This document shows positions 45,674 to 57,909 of a stretch of DNA of 64,000 nucleotides, piece by piece; the first letter of the stretch is position 1; every line of letters starts with the position of its first letter. A model generated the notes under the pieces. It was not told the DNA's origin. It saw only the letters and a program-made list of their open reading frames with translations, and did no database searches. The DNA lies in contig NC_068939.1 of the NCBI RefSeq assembly GCF_016801865.2, positions 183,806,053 to 183,870,052 on the forward strand. Reading direction: 5' to 3'. The position numbers were made by a program, and so were the translations under genes. Source of the DNA: Culex pipiens pallens. Taxonomy: Eukaryota; Arthropoda; Insecta; Diptera; Culicidae.

Positions 45674-48503
45674 TGTTAAAATATGAAACATTTGTAAAAT
45701 TTTTCGATCTTTCCGAAAACAATTTTTTTTTTAATCAAGGCTGACATTTTAAAAGGAACGTAATATTGCATGTTTGGCCCTTTTAAAATGTCAGCCTTGA
45801 TTTAAAAAAAAAATAAAAATATTGTTTTCGGAAAGATCGGAAAATTTAAAGAATGTTTCATATTTTATCATTGAAAATCGGACCATTAGTTGCTGAGATA
45901 TCGACATTAGAAAATGGTGGGTTGTTTGGGTGAGATTTTGATAACATCAATTTTCCTGTTTTTAAACCTTTGCATGGCAATAACTCAGCAACTAAGGGTC
46001 GTATCAACAATGTTCAAAAAAGCAAAATATAGAGAATTTTCTCAGCTTCTTAAAAATATTTTTTCAAAAGTGGGCAAACATGGGCACTAATTTAAAAAAA
46101 TTAATAACTGCGAATATTTTAAAAAAAGTTACCTAAAAATTGTTATAAATTGAAAAAGCTGGACTTTATCAAAATTTCACTTAAGTACTTTTTGATTGCA
46201 AATTCGATTTTACATCGAAAAATGAAGTTGAAAAATTTTTGCGGCCAATATTTCGATTATTTAAAAAAATTAACAACACTCTGGAAATTTCTGAAAAGTT
46301 GGCATTTGATGTCCCCTAAAACGAATCAAAAAATTAAAAAAAATTAAAATAGTCTTTTTTGCAAATCAAGTTTTAGTGACGAAAAGTGAAGTAAAATATC
46401 ACCAATTTTTTCACCTTGTGTCATTTTTTTCAGTGTACTCCTTATTCATACCTACAACTTTGCCAAAGATACCAAATCGATCAAAAAAATCCTTCAAAAG
46501 ATATATATTTTTGACTTTTTATATATCATTTTTGTATAGACAGCTGAGCAATTCTCTACGAAATCGGTATTTTTTCTTCAATTTTAATTTTTGTATTTTT
46601 TTATCCGACTGAAACTTTTTTGGTGGCTTCGGTATGCCCAAAGAAGCCATTTTGCATCATTAGTTTGTCCATATAATTTTCCATACAAATTTGGCAGCTG
46701 TCCATACAAAAATGATGTATGAAAATTCAAAAATCTGTATCTTTTGAAGGAATTTTTTGATCGATTTGGTGTCTTCGGCAAAGTTGTAGGTATGGATACG
46801 GACTACACTGGAAAAAAATGATACACGGTAAAAATTGATTTGCAAAAAACACTATTTTTATTTTATTTTTTTTTTTTTTGATATGTTTTAGAGGACATAA
46901 AATGCCAACTTTTCAGAAATTTTCAGGTTGTGCAAAAAATCTTTGAGCTAGTTTTGAATTTTTTAATCAATACTGATTTTTTCAAAAAATCGAAATATTG
47001 GTAGCAAAAATTTTTCAACTTCATTTTTCGATGTAAATTCAAATTTGCAATCGAAAAGTACTTTAGTAAAATTTTGATAAAGTGCACCGTTTTCAAGTTA
47101 AATCCATATTTAGGTGACTTTTTTGAAAATAGTCGCAGTTTTTCATTTTTTTAAATTAGTGCACATGTTTGCACACTTTTGGAAAAAATATTTTTAAGAA
47201 GCTGAGAAAATTCTCTATATTTTGCTTCTTCGGACTTTGTTGATACGATCTTGGGTTGCTGAGATATTGCAATGCAAAGGTTTAAAAACAGGAAAATTGA
47301 TGTTTTCTAAGTCTCACCCAAACAACCCACCATTTTCTAATGTCGATATCTCAGCAACTAATGGTCCGATTTTCAATGTTAATATATGAAACATTTGTGA
47401 AATTTTCCGATCTTTTCGAAAACAATATTTTCAAAAAAATTAAACCAAGACTAACATTTCAAAAGGGCCAAACATTCAATATTACGCCCTTTTAAAATGT
47501 TAGTCTTGTTTTGAAAATTTTGAAAATATTGTTTTTAAAAAGATCGGAAAATTTCACAAATGTTTTATATATTAACATTGAAAATCGGACCATTAGTTGC
47601 TGAGATATCGACATTAGAAATGGTGGGTTGTTTGGGTGAGACTTAGAAAACATCAATTTTCCTGTTTTTAAACCTTTGCATTGCAATATCTCAGCAACTA
47701 AAGATCGTATCAACAAAGTCCGAAGAAGCAAAATATAGAGAATTTTCTCAGCTTTTCAAAATTATTTTTTCCAAAAGTGTGCAAACATGTGCACTTATTT
47801 AAAAAATGAAAAACTGCGACTATTTTCAAAAAAGTCACCTAAATATGGATCTTGAAAACGGTGCACTTTATCAAAATTTTACTAAAGTACTTTTCGATTG
47901 CAAATTTGATTTTACATCGAAAAATGAAGTTGAAAAATTCTTGCGACCAATATTTCGATTTTTTGAAAAAATCAGTATTGATTAAAAAATTCATAACTCG
48001 CTCAAAGATTTTTTGCACAACCTGGAAATTTCTGAAAAGTTGGCATTTTATGTCCTCTAAAACATATCACAAAATAAAAAAAAATAAAAATAGTGTTTTT
48101 TTGCAAATCAAGTTTTAGTGATAAAAAGTTAAATAAAAAAATCACCAATTTTTTTTTACCGTGTATCATTTTTTTCCAGTGTAGTCCGTATCCATACCTA
48201 AAACTTTGCCGAAGACACCAAATCGATCAAAAAATTCCTTCAAAAGATACAGATTTTTGAATTTTCATACATCATTTTTGTATGGACAGCTGCCAAATTT
48301 GTATGGAAAATTATATGGACAAACTAATGATGCAAAATGACTTCTTTGGGCATACCGAAGCCACCAAAAAAGTTTCAGTCGGATTAAAAAATACAAAAAA
48401 AATCGAATGACCGAAATCCTAGAGAACTGCTCAGCTGCCAAATTAGTATGGAAAATTATTTAAAAAAAAAAAATCAAATGACCGAAATATTAGAGAATTG
48501 CTC
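45674..48503. mobile_element. Older foldback copy hosting a younger copy of its own family
   Basis: A short left-arm stub (45674-45760), the palindromic centre near 45765 and a right arm to 46545 continue at 48437 as AGCTGCCAAATTAGTATGG and end at AGAGAATTGCTC (48503). In intact copies the host reads GACAGCTGCCAAATTTG without a break. The missing left arm coincides with the junction to the MITE fragment. Confidence 0.72.
46546..48432. mobile_element. Complete foldback element, 4-bp family, AGCT duplication
   Basis: The left end GAGCAATTCTCTACG and right end reading TAGAGAACTGCTC enclose two mirror arms meeting near 47475. AGCT is duplicated (46542-46545, 48433-48436). The duplication is palindromic, so taken alone the boundary is ambiguous by a few bases. 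The copy at 55972 resolves it. Arms carry the GGTGTCTTCGGCAAAGTTGT module near each tip. No protein is encoded. Confidence 0.88.
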
Positions 48504-48504
48504 T

Positions 48505-48980
48505 ATAGGAATTTTTAGGCTTCCCCTTGCAGACGTTATCTCCCACGTGACGAAAAAATAATTCAAAAGAAATTGACAATCTCTCAAAAATGCTCTGTAT
48601 GTAATTCAGTTTTACAAATTTTTTCACCAAATTGACTTTAGTTATACCCTTCTTAGAGGCCTTTACGGATTTTTTGTTTAATAAAATGTGTCCCAGAAGT
48701 TATAAAACTTTGTGAAGTAATCATTGACTTCCTGGTTCAAAATCTTTGATTAATGATGATTTTCATAACTTTACAAGGAAGTGGAAAATCGTTAACAAAA
48801 AGAAGTCTATTTCCATTGACATTTTTAAGTTTTTCGATAAAAAATGTTTTCCCTTTGATTTTTCAAGTAAATATTGAAGTAGTGTGACATTAATAAAAAA
48901 AATGATATGGCCAAATTGTGTAAAAAAAACATATTGAAAATATCCTTTCAGTCAACAAGATTGGTTTTAAAATAGTAGTT
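48505..48980. other. Gene-less AT-rich stretch
   Basis: Nothing recognised apart from T-rich and A-rich runs. Confidence 0.4.
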
Positions 48981-48983
48981 TAT

Positions 48984-49290
48984 GCAACAAGTTGCAAAAA
49001 GAGGATTTTTTCAGCACGAGTCGTACATTTATCCAATGAGGTTCACCGAGTTGGATAAATGCGAAGAGTGCTGAAAAAATCAAGTTTTGCAACGAGTTCC
49101 ATACAACATTTTTTTGCAATTCCGAAAAACACCCATTGAGTGAAATTTTCATGTATTTTGTCAATAAATCGTTTAAATAGGAAAAAATGTTGAAAAGTGT
49201 TACTTTTCGAAACAAGTCCTGAAAAGTTCAACTTTTCAGCACCCATTTTAGTGTTGAAAAGTAGAACTTTTCAGCATTGATTTTGAAAAG
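48984..49290. repeat. Hairpin repeat plus cluster of AACTTTTCAGCA motifs
   Basis: The left arm 48991-49036 and right arm 49051-49092 are mirrored around a 14-base loop, sharing TTGCAAAA, ATTTTTTCAGCAC and ATTTATCCAA. After it, 49195-49290 repeats GAAAAGT/ACTTTTC and AACTTTTCAGCA several times. This is a structured non-coding repeat with no coding potential. Confidence 0.7.
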
Positions 49291-49298
49291 TGTTGCTA

Positions 49299-49537
49299 GG
49301 GGAAATATACCCATTTTAATCACTCTTAGCCGTTCGACCAATTCTAATCACTTTTACAGTTTTCGGCTATTAAATCAACATTTTTTGATACATCAACAAT
49401 GAAGTGTTGCTTGCTCACTTTTATTTGAGCTTTTTGTTACTTTGAAACAGTCAAAACACTTTATAAGAGCTGTAATTCATGATCAAAGTGCTGATAGGCC
49501 GATAATAGAAATAGGCTGAGAAAGGGTATATTTCCCC
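49299..49537 (+). mobile_element. TA-target MITE (GGGGAAATATACCC ends), copy 1
   Basis: GGGGAAATATACCC begins the element and its inverse GGGTATATTTCCCC ends it, with TA on both sides (49297-49298, 49538-49539). It is 239 bp. A same-orientation copy of 240 bp starts about 1.45 kb further on. Confidence 0.85.
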
Positions 49538-49539
49538 TA

Positions 49540-50748
49540 TTTGATTCTGTTATTTTTGGTACAGAAAAGTAGGCTATTTCGTCGTTCAAGAATGACAAGA
49601 AAAGTAAGTAGTTTCACGACGGAATTCAAAAAAATACTTTAGGTTGGTTCACGCAAATATTTCCTCAGTTTTGCCGATTTTTTTCAATCCAAAAACTATG
49701 AATGAAAAATATTAATTGAATTCTCCGCCTATTCGCCGAACGGACGCTGATAAAACATCAGTTAATTTCCGGGCGACAAAATCAATTAACCCCATCCCGC
49801 TGCTCGTATTTCATCCCGCGTGAGACCATGAAGCGGTCGCACGTTAGACATAACGCCGTAAATTTAAATAATCACAAGAAAGAAAAGAAAGAAGAAAAAA
49901 AAACCATAAATGTGCGCGTCATAACTGTGGCTCGATTTCAGCCGCGCGATATAAAAGAGCGACACTTCGTCGTTGTCACACAATTTTCGAATTTTGGTCC
50001 AAAACATGCTCGGCTGGCAGGAATCCGCGGGAGATCGTATAATATGCTGTTAACAATTTCCACCATTAGACACGGCGGGATACTTGGGGAGGCTCTTTTG
50101 TTCACCCACAATAGGCGGGGCCGTTAGCATAATCGATTATGATGACGAAGAATCTCTGGGGCGTACTATCCCGGTGGTCAGCCCTCCAAAAGCAGCTCGT
50201 TGTTCAAGTTCCACTTTACGCGCTGGAAGTGAAGTTTACCTCAAATTCGTTTAAATCGTACACCAGCAAGCAAACAACAAAGGCAACATAAATTGCCATC
50301 TCGTTAGCACGGGAAACGAAATATTTATTTTTGAATCTTTTTTTTTTGTTAGAATTGATCACAACACTGCAGTGGGCGGTAAATATGGAAGGTAACGTTT
50401 TTTTTTTCGCGTTCGTCTGAATTAGCTGGAACAGTGAAATGAAATTCGAAACCTTTATTGTAATCATTATTTCGGTTTAATCCAGTCTATTTTTACTTGT
50501 AACTGGTGTCATAGTTACCTATCGACGTTATAACAACGCGTATTCCTGAAAATGAATTAATTCTGATGAAATTATAGGTCATAGAGTAAAAGTGTGGATA
50601 AATTGACCAATTTAAACAAAAAGGTTGCGTGGCAGTTTTCATATTTGTATCCACAATTGGAGTATATGATTTCCAGATCCAGATTTACTGTTCTTATTAA
50701 ACTTATCAGTTCGTCAGAAAATTTCATGTCAAGATTTATTTCAGATGA
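49540..50748. other. Unique island between two identical-type MITEs
   Basis: Less AT-rich from about 49720 to 50300. The + frame at 49828-50127 starts MKRSHVRHNAVNLNN but shows no domain. No gene is called. Confidence 0.45.
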
Positions 50749-50750
50749 TA

Positions 50751-50990
50751 GGGGAAATATACCCATTTTAATCACTCTAAGCCGTTCAACCAATTCTCAT
50801 CACTTTTGCCGTTTTCCGCTATTAAATCAACATTTCCAGATGTTTCAACAATGGAGAGTTGCTTGCTCACTTTTATTTGAGCTATTTATTACTTTGGAAC
50901 AGCCGAAAACAGTTTATGAAAGCTGTAATTAATGATCAAAGTGCTGATAGGCCGATAATAGAAACAGGCTGAAAAAGGGTATAGTTCCCC
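50751..50990 (+). mobile_element. TA-target MITE (GGGGAAATATACCC ends), copy 2
   Basis: It has the same ends (right end GGGTATAGTTCCCC) and interior order as copy 1: CCATTTTAATCACTCT, GCTTGCTCACTTTTATTTG, CAAAGTGCTGATAGGCCG. TA flanks it (50749-50750, 50991-50992). Confidence 0.85.
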
Positions 50991-51189
50991 TACTTATTTC
51001 TGAAGCATTCACAACTGGGAATAGATCTTGTTTATTTGTTGGGTAACAAAAAATACGATATTTTGGAATGAAAATAAACTTTTATAATTTCTCGAAGAGG
51101 ATTTTTGCTAGAAGAATTAGGTTAATTTCTTAAAAAGTGTTTGAGAAATTACAGTTAAAAGTTGAAAACTTATAGAGCACTAGAGCTAC

Positions 51190-52037
51190 TAATATATACT
51201 AATCATTATTTTTGGATATTTTGAACGAGAAGAAGAGAAATAGAGAGAGAAATCGACAAAAGAAAAAGCGTAACGCCACAGCGTAAAAAGAGGTTTCTCT
51301 GTATCTGTAAGCCCATACATCCAATTGAAATGTGATCAAAGACAAACTTATGGGAAATTGGACGAGCTTTCTGGTAAATATATTTTCGAGACTGAAAAAT
51401 CAAGTATGTCATATAGAAATTGCGAAAAACCATCAAAAAACCTATTTTTTCAACATTTTTATTTTTAAAACCACTGTAACTTCACAAGGATTGGACTTAG
51501 GACAATGGTCAATATGGAGACTTTTATGTAAAATTGTCTGGAGAATCGATTCTCGTGTTCGGATTTTGAAAACTTTGATGTTTAGAGCACTTTTGAAAAA
51601 ACAGTTTCAGTAAATGATTTTTTTATTTTTTAAGGTGAGTTGCTCCATCCTGCATTTTTCGTGAGTCTTTTTGTCACATCTTAGGCTATTTTCGCAAAAA
51701 ATTTGAACGAAAAAAAAATCGCGGGGCTCACCTTCAATTTGACTTTTAAACTTAAAAATCAAAAAAATCTCAAAAAAGTGGAGTGTTTTTTTCTTTCAGT
51801 GTATTTTTTTCGGAAAGCCCGTCAAATTTCCTACAAGTTTGTCTTTGACCACTTTTTGATACGATTCAACGGCTTCCAGATACATCAATATTTAAATTAC
51901 GAAATACAAAAATATTTTAAACACTTACACCCTTCTCAAATGTCATTATCGTGTGAAACTGGCTCAATATACACAAAAATGGCTTATATAAGCGTAGAAT
52001 AACATGTCTACATGTCTATTTTGGGCTGGAATTGCTC
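51190..52037 (-). mobile_element. Partial foldback element, reverse copy of the 34033 family
   Basis: Reading the minus strand from 52037, GAGCAATTCCAGCCC starts the same order of blocks as 34033 onward. It includes the region corresponding to the hAT insertion site, here uninterrupted (near 51430). The far arm is not present. Frames at 51332-51613, 51703-52002 and 51206-51436 are repeat translations. Confidence 0.65.
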
Positions 52038-52104
52038 TGCTATTCTATAGAATTTTGTTGCAAAATATTAATAAAAACCAGGATCAGATCAATTTTCGAT
52101 AAAT

Positions 52105-52200
52105 TTAAATTTTCCCGGGTATTCCCGGGATTTCACGGGAAATATGTTTACCAATTTACCGTTTTCCGGGAATTTTATAACCCCGGGAAATTGGAAGCTC
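52105..52200. repeat. CCCGGG-rich short repeat
   Basis: TTTCCCGGGTATTCCCGGGA followed by further CCGGGAAT and CCCCGGGAAATT motifs gives several alternative hairpins. The right edge is GGAAGCTCTAG. Probably an interspersed repeat with degraded boundaries. Confidence 0.5.
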
Positions 52201-52662
52201 TAGTAGAGAACTTTCCTTGTCGAAATCTTCATTTTTATCGTATTTTATTTCATTTGGATACTTCAATACAAAAAACTTTTCACAGTGAAAAAGATTTACA
52301 TTGGAAGGTTGAATAATTGATAATAATTGATAGTTCACGTCGAATCGAATAGTACACATTATTTTGACACAAAATCTTTAAATATTACCGGATGTAATTT
52401 CCCATGGCATTTTTACTGTGTTGATAGTAATACATTCAAAAGAAGCACTCGCTTTCAAAGTTTTTGCTCATCGACATGCATTCTCCAAGTCAATAGATGT
52501 AATTTGTCATCATTGTTTAAACGAAATTTGTTCATGTTCATCTTAAAATGAAAATGAAGGATTTTTTGCGGATTTAATTTTTTTGTGTATCGTGACAAGA
52601 ACACTCATATAATTATTTAATTATATTTAAGTCAATTTTAGTACATTGATCCTGATTCATTA

Positions 52663-53159
52663 GGGTGCCCAGAATATGGGACTTTTTTATAACCTCGCTC
52701 CTCAAGCTGATTTTTGTTCCTTGGACTATTTTAGGACTCTACACCCCATTGATGGGCCAAATATGAGCAAAATCGGTAAACATCTACCCATTGATACTCG
52801 AAGGTGAAGTTTGTATGGGAAAAATCGATAAAATGTATGGAAAACTCAATTTTCTTACGGTTTAGTCTGCACGGTGCGCTACTTCCATCCAAATATTTCC
52901 TAAAGTGAGAATCTCATTGAAAATTCAATGCTTTAAATTTCTGTAGAAAATACCGAAGCTGTAAAACTCGATCCTGAAAAGTTATTAGCGATTTAAAAAA
53001 GTCATTTTTGTATGAAAAACATTTTTTTCACAAACATTAGTCTCGGGAATCAATGGGTTAATCTCAACAAATTTCGCTCAAAATTTGCAAAGGTGCCTAA
53101 AATTACCTAAAAAACCGTTTTTTGCTTGTGGAGCAGGGGGTTATTTTTTCTGGGCACCC
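52663..53159. mobile_element. TA-target element with GGGTGCCCAGAA ends
   Basis: GGGTGCCCAGAATATGGGAC at the left and (inverted) GGGTGCCCAGAAAAAATAAC at the right are flanked by TA (52661-52662, 53160-53161). Interior phrases such as CAAAATCGGTAAACATC and AAAGTGAGAATCTCATTG echo the 532-2014 element, so the two are probably related families. No gene. Confidence 0.78.
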
Positions 53160-53329
53160 TATGGTCCATTCATGTATTTTTTTTATAAAGATAAAACTAT
53201 AAAACATTTAACAAATTTTGCATGTTGGAAACATAGGGCAGAAACAAACATAAAAGTCAAACTTTTTTAAACGTGTAACGGGGGGTCCATGCACCACCAT
53301 CTCTGAAAATTTTTGTCAGCAGTGCTTTA

Positions 53330-53610
53330 AAAAATAGAATCCGAAAATGCATTCCGTTTTTCGATTAGAAATCATGTTCATTGAGAAAATCATGACACTT
53401 AGGGATCTTAAAATAATGCTATTCATCAACATTTTCTTAGTTATAGTTAACCAACTACTTAAACTTTTCAAAATTTTATGAAAACTTCTTCTTGAAGTAC
53501 CTACTTTGAGCACTTCTCTACCATGGCTAGTATGATTCCATAGCATTCCATACGTATTTAATTTGTACTCTTCATTTTTTGGAAAAATCTCAAGCCTATC
53601 AAAGTTTTAA
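53330..53610 (+). mobile_element. Fragment of the 13929 family
   Basis: AATCCGAAAATGCATTCCG, then ATCATGTTCATTGAGAAAAT, the CTACCATGG block and CTCAAGCCTATCAAAGTT follow 14547-14815 closely on the same strand. The CACCCC box at the end is lost, and the left three quarters of the element are missing. Confidence 0.72.
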
Positions 53611-53619
53611 GGTAATTTA

Positions 53620-55960
53620 TGTTGTATTAATTTTGTTGAATTTAGTTTTTATTCAATCATGTTGCTATTCAATAAATCCAAACCACTGCTGCTGTCATCA
53701 GGAATTTCTCCTGAAATCCAAAAACTTTACGCGTCAGAAAATCGGGTCAGTCGGTGGTTTAAGTTCAACGTGCAACGTAATTTGAGAAAGGCACAGCCCG
53801 AGCTCACATCCAAATCACACAGGTCTATGGGCTAGCATTCTCGGCCACAGTTCACATTTGTGGTTTACAACAGGAATAAAGTTCAACCCGACGACCCACT
53901 ACATATTTGACCCCAACCCCATACAACATTCCTTCCGGGAGGCCACCCCTTCCGGAACTTCAGGAACTCATTGTGGTGATGTAGCTAGAAAACAAGCAAT
54001 CTAAAATCAGAGCTTGGTACATGGAAGCAGGCCGGCAGCTGAGCATGCATGGCCAGTGCCATCATCTAGTCTGGCTCGTTGTTGGAAGCTTGCAATCAAA
54101 ACCACCGAAGGGCTAAGAAAGCTTAATTTTCGCTGCTCAGTGCTCACCCACACCAGCCAGTCTCCGGGAGGCCACGTCCTGTTGACCTACAAAATATTAT
54201 CGTATTTGTCGAGCTCAAATTGTGTTGTACCTTTAAGAGTCCAACCATGCTCCTTCTTTTCTTCACCACGCCATACTTGTAAGACTTTTTCCCTTTGGTG
54301 GGAACTAATTTCGGTGTGGATTTGCTGCTGTTGCCAGCACACTTGAGCATAAACAGGAGACCAAGTGGCACTACCTATTTGCTTCACAGAACAAGAAAGC
54401 GAAAAAAACCTTACGAACCACTATGAATGGAGTGCAGTTACCTTACCCCACTCTGCAGTCTGTGTAGAACTTTTCTTCCCTGAGAGCCATTTTTCTATGT
54501 TTTGTGTCGAGACGAGAACAGAACTACATGGAGCAAATAAGCGGTGCCATTTATGTTCCTTGGGGCAGATTGCATTTTTACCACCCCCTCGCTCTTGTTT
54601 AAATTTGCCGTGAACAAGAGAGGGAACTTTGAGTCCCGGTGAGATTTGAGTTTCATTTGATGTAAAAAAGTTGGAATGAGTCGGATATAATTCATGCGAT
54701 TCGTCTTGCGGTTTTGGAAGCGTCGTCTTGTGGGAATAGTGTTTTTGGGGGAACAACTTTATGTAACTTTCAACGGTATGAATCTCATTTTAGAAGTTGT
54801 TTTTTATGACAGTCTTGCTCTTAACTCAATAGTTTGAAGAAATAATATTTTTTAAATAGTTGTTTTGATTCTTTACCATATATATTCAAATAAGGTCACC
54901 AATCTGGAATTAGAATAAAAATTTGAAAGTGTTTAAGTTTTTCCATTTTTGTTATGGGAAGTATTCTTTTTTCATCCTATATTTCAAAACATGATGAGGT
55001 TAAATATAAATCCAAAGGTTTAAGAAAAGAAAAAAACGATAATTTGGGAAATGTAGTGTTAGCGATTTTTCTGTTTACTCATTTTGTTCGTGCCTAAAGT
55101 TTACTTCAATTTCACATTATTTCCTTGCCCTGATTTATATCAGGGCATGTTAAATTAGCAGGATATTGTTTCAATAAAATTACAGTAACAATGACAACTT
55201 AAGAAAAGCTAAAATTTTATAAACGAATTTAAATATTTTGAAGGAAAGCTTTGAAAAAATAAAATAAAATGAAGGTAAAATAACAATTGCACCTAATTTC
55301 AACTGATCAACTGATAAATTCTTGGCAACATAGGCTGACGCCATAGACTTCAACCACAAAATAATTTCAAATAAACCCAACAAAATTATAACAACAAAAT
55401 GACACCCAGTTTTTCTTATTTGTTTTTCTGCCCTTGTTCGCACAAAAAAAAATATTGGCAATTTCAAATCTAATAATATTTGCTCTTCATTCATCGTTTC
55501 AAAACCTGCACAATTTTCATGCAAAACGAGTAAAAATGCTTTTTTTCTGAATTAATAGGGGCGTTTTGCAGAGAACTTGGAGAAAAGTGATGATTTTGAT
55601 TTTCTTTTCTCGTATTTAATTCTTTTCAAAACAATATTTTTGTGTTGATTTCTATACTTTTAAGTTCATCTTAGTGCATGTTTTTAAACTTACGAACGAT
55701 AAAAAAACAAAAACAAAAAACTGTGTAAAACTTTGTGTGGATCATTTATGCGAACATGTGTAATATTTATGGATAAATGATCAAAATTATTGAAAAAAAT
55801 AATTTACTGGATTATGAAAATCTTGTACCGTAAGCCTTATGCAGTTTTGTAATAAAGAACAGGGGCTCCCATTTAAATTTTAAAAATACTTCCAGCGCCA
55901 TTTTTGCTTTCTGAATATGGAAATACATCCCTTTAAAAGAATTTTGTTTATTAGGGAAGT
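53620..55960. other. Unique island, gene-less
   Basis: About 53780-54770 is less AT-rich and single-copy-looking. Overlapping frames of about 110 residues lie on both strands with no domain. An exact 8-bp stem with a 4-base loop (GCCCTGAT/ATCAGGGC) lies at 55127-55146. The remainder is AT-rich. Confidence 0.45.
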
Positions 55961-55971
55961 TAGACATTACT

Positions 55972-57904
55972 GAGCAATTCTCTACGAAATCGGTCTTTTT
56001 TCTTCAATTTTAATTTTTGTATTTTTTTATCCGACTGAAACTTTTTTGGTGCCTTCGGTATGCCCAAAGAAGCCATTTTGCATCATTAGTTTGTCCATAT
56101 AATTTTCCATACAAATTTGGCAGCTGTCCATACAAAAATGATGTATGAAAATTCAAAAATCTGTATCTTTTGATGGAATTTTTTGATCGATTTGGTGTCT
56201 TCGGCAAAGTTGTAGGTATGGATACGGACTACACTGGAAAAAAATAATACACGGTAAAAAAAAAATTGGTGATTTTTTTATTTAACTTTTTATCACTAAA
56301 ACTTGATTTGCAAAAAAACACTATTTTTATTTTTTTATTTTTTGATATGTTTTAGAGGACATAAAATGCCAACTTTTCGGAAATTTCCAGGTTGTGCAAA
56401 AAATCATTGACCGAGTTATGAATTTTTTAATCAATACTGATTTTTTCAAAAAATCGAAATTTTGGTCGCAAAAATTTTTTAACTTCATTTTTCGATGTAA
56501 AATCAAATTTGCAATCAAAAAGTACTGTAGTGAAATTTTGATAAAGTGCACCGTTTTCAAGTTATAGCCATTTTTATGTAACTTTTTTCAAAATAGTTGC
56601 AGTTTTTCATTTTTTTAAATTAGTGCACATGTTTGCCCACTTTTGAAAAAAATATTTTTGAAAAGCTGAGAAAATTCTCTAAATTTTGCTTCTTGGGACT
56701 TTTTTGATACGACCTTTAGTTGCTGAGATATTGCAATGCAAAGGATTAAAACCAGGAAAATTGATGTTTTCTAAGTCTCACCCAAACAGCCCACCATTTT
56801 TCAATGTCGATATCTCAGCAACTTATGGTCCGATTTTCAATGTTAAAATATGAAACATTTGTGAAATTTTCCGATCTTTTCGAAAACAATATTTTCAAAA
56901 TTTTCAAATCAAGACTAACATTTTAAAAGGGCGTAATATTGAATGTTTGGCCTTTTTGAAATGTTAGTCTTGATTTGAAAATTTTGAAAATATTTTTTTC
57001 GAAAAGATCCGAAAATTTCACAAATGTTTCATATTTTAACATTGAAAATCAAACCATTAGTTGTTGAGATATCGACATTGAAAAATGGTGGGCTGTTTGG
57101 GTGAGACTTAGAAAACATCAATTTTCCTGTTTTTAAACCTTTGCATTGCAATATCTCAGCAACTAAAGGTCGTATCAACAAAGTCCGAAGAAGCAAAATA
57201 TAGAGAATTTTCTCAGCTTTTCAAAAATATTTTTTCCAAAAGTGGGCAAACATGTGCACTAATTTTAAAAAATGAAAAACTGCGACTATTTTCAAAAAAG
57301 TCACTTAAATATGGATTTAACTTGAAAACGGTGCACTTTATCAAAATTTCACTACAGTACTTTTTGATTGCAAATTTGATTTTACATCTAAAAATGAAGT
57401 TAAAAAATTTTTGCGACCAAAATTTCGATTTTTGAAAAAATCAGTATTGATTAAAAAATTTATAACTCGGTCAATGATTTTTTGCACAACCTGGAAATTT
57501 CTGAAAAGTTGGCATTTTATGTCCTCTAAAACATATCAAAAAACAAAAAAAAAATAAAAATAGTGTTTTTTTGCAAATCAAGTTTTAGTGACAAAAAGTT
57601 AAATAAAAAAATCACCAATTTTTTTTTACCGTGTATTATTTTTTTCCAGTGTAGTTCGTATCCATACCTACAACTTTGCCGAAGACACCAAATCGATCAA
57701 AAAACATCAACAAATGATACAGATTTTTGAATTTTCATACATCATTTTTGTATGGACAGCTGCCAAATTTGTATGGAAAATTATATGGACAAACTAATGA
57801 TGCAAAATGGCTTCTTTGGGCATACCGAAGGCACCAAAAAAGTTACAGTCGGATTAAAAAATACAAAAAAAAAATCGAATGACCGAAATCCTAGAGAACT
57901 GCTC
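55972..57904. mobile_element. Complete foldback element, 4-bp family, TACT duplication
   Basis: The left end GAGCAATTCTCTACG and right end TAGAGAACTGCTC are flanked by the non-palindromic duplication TACT (55968-55971, 57905-57908). This fixes the family's termini and 4-bp target size. Mirror arms meet near 56935. The small frames at 56010-56207 minus and 57752-57934 plus are arm translations. Confidence 0.9.
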
Positions 57905-57909
57905 TACTG

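Noticed and set aside
54014..54346. Serine/cysteine-rich + frame of 110 residues as a secreted peptide
   Set aside because: No credible signal peptide or cysteine spacing is seen, and it overlaps several minus-strand frames.
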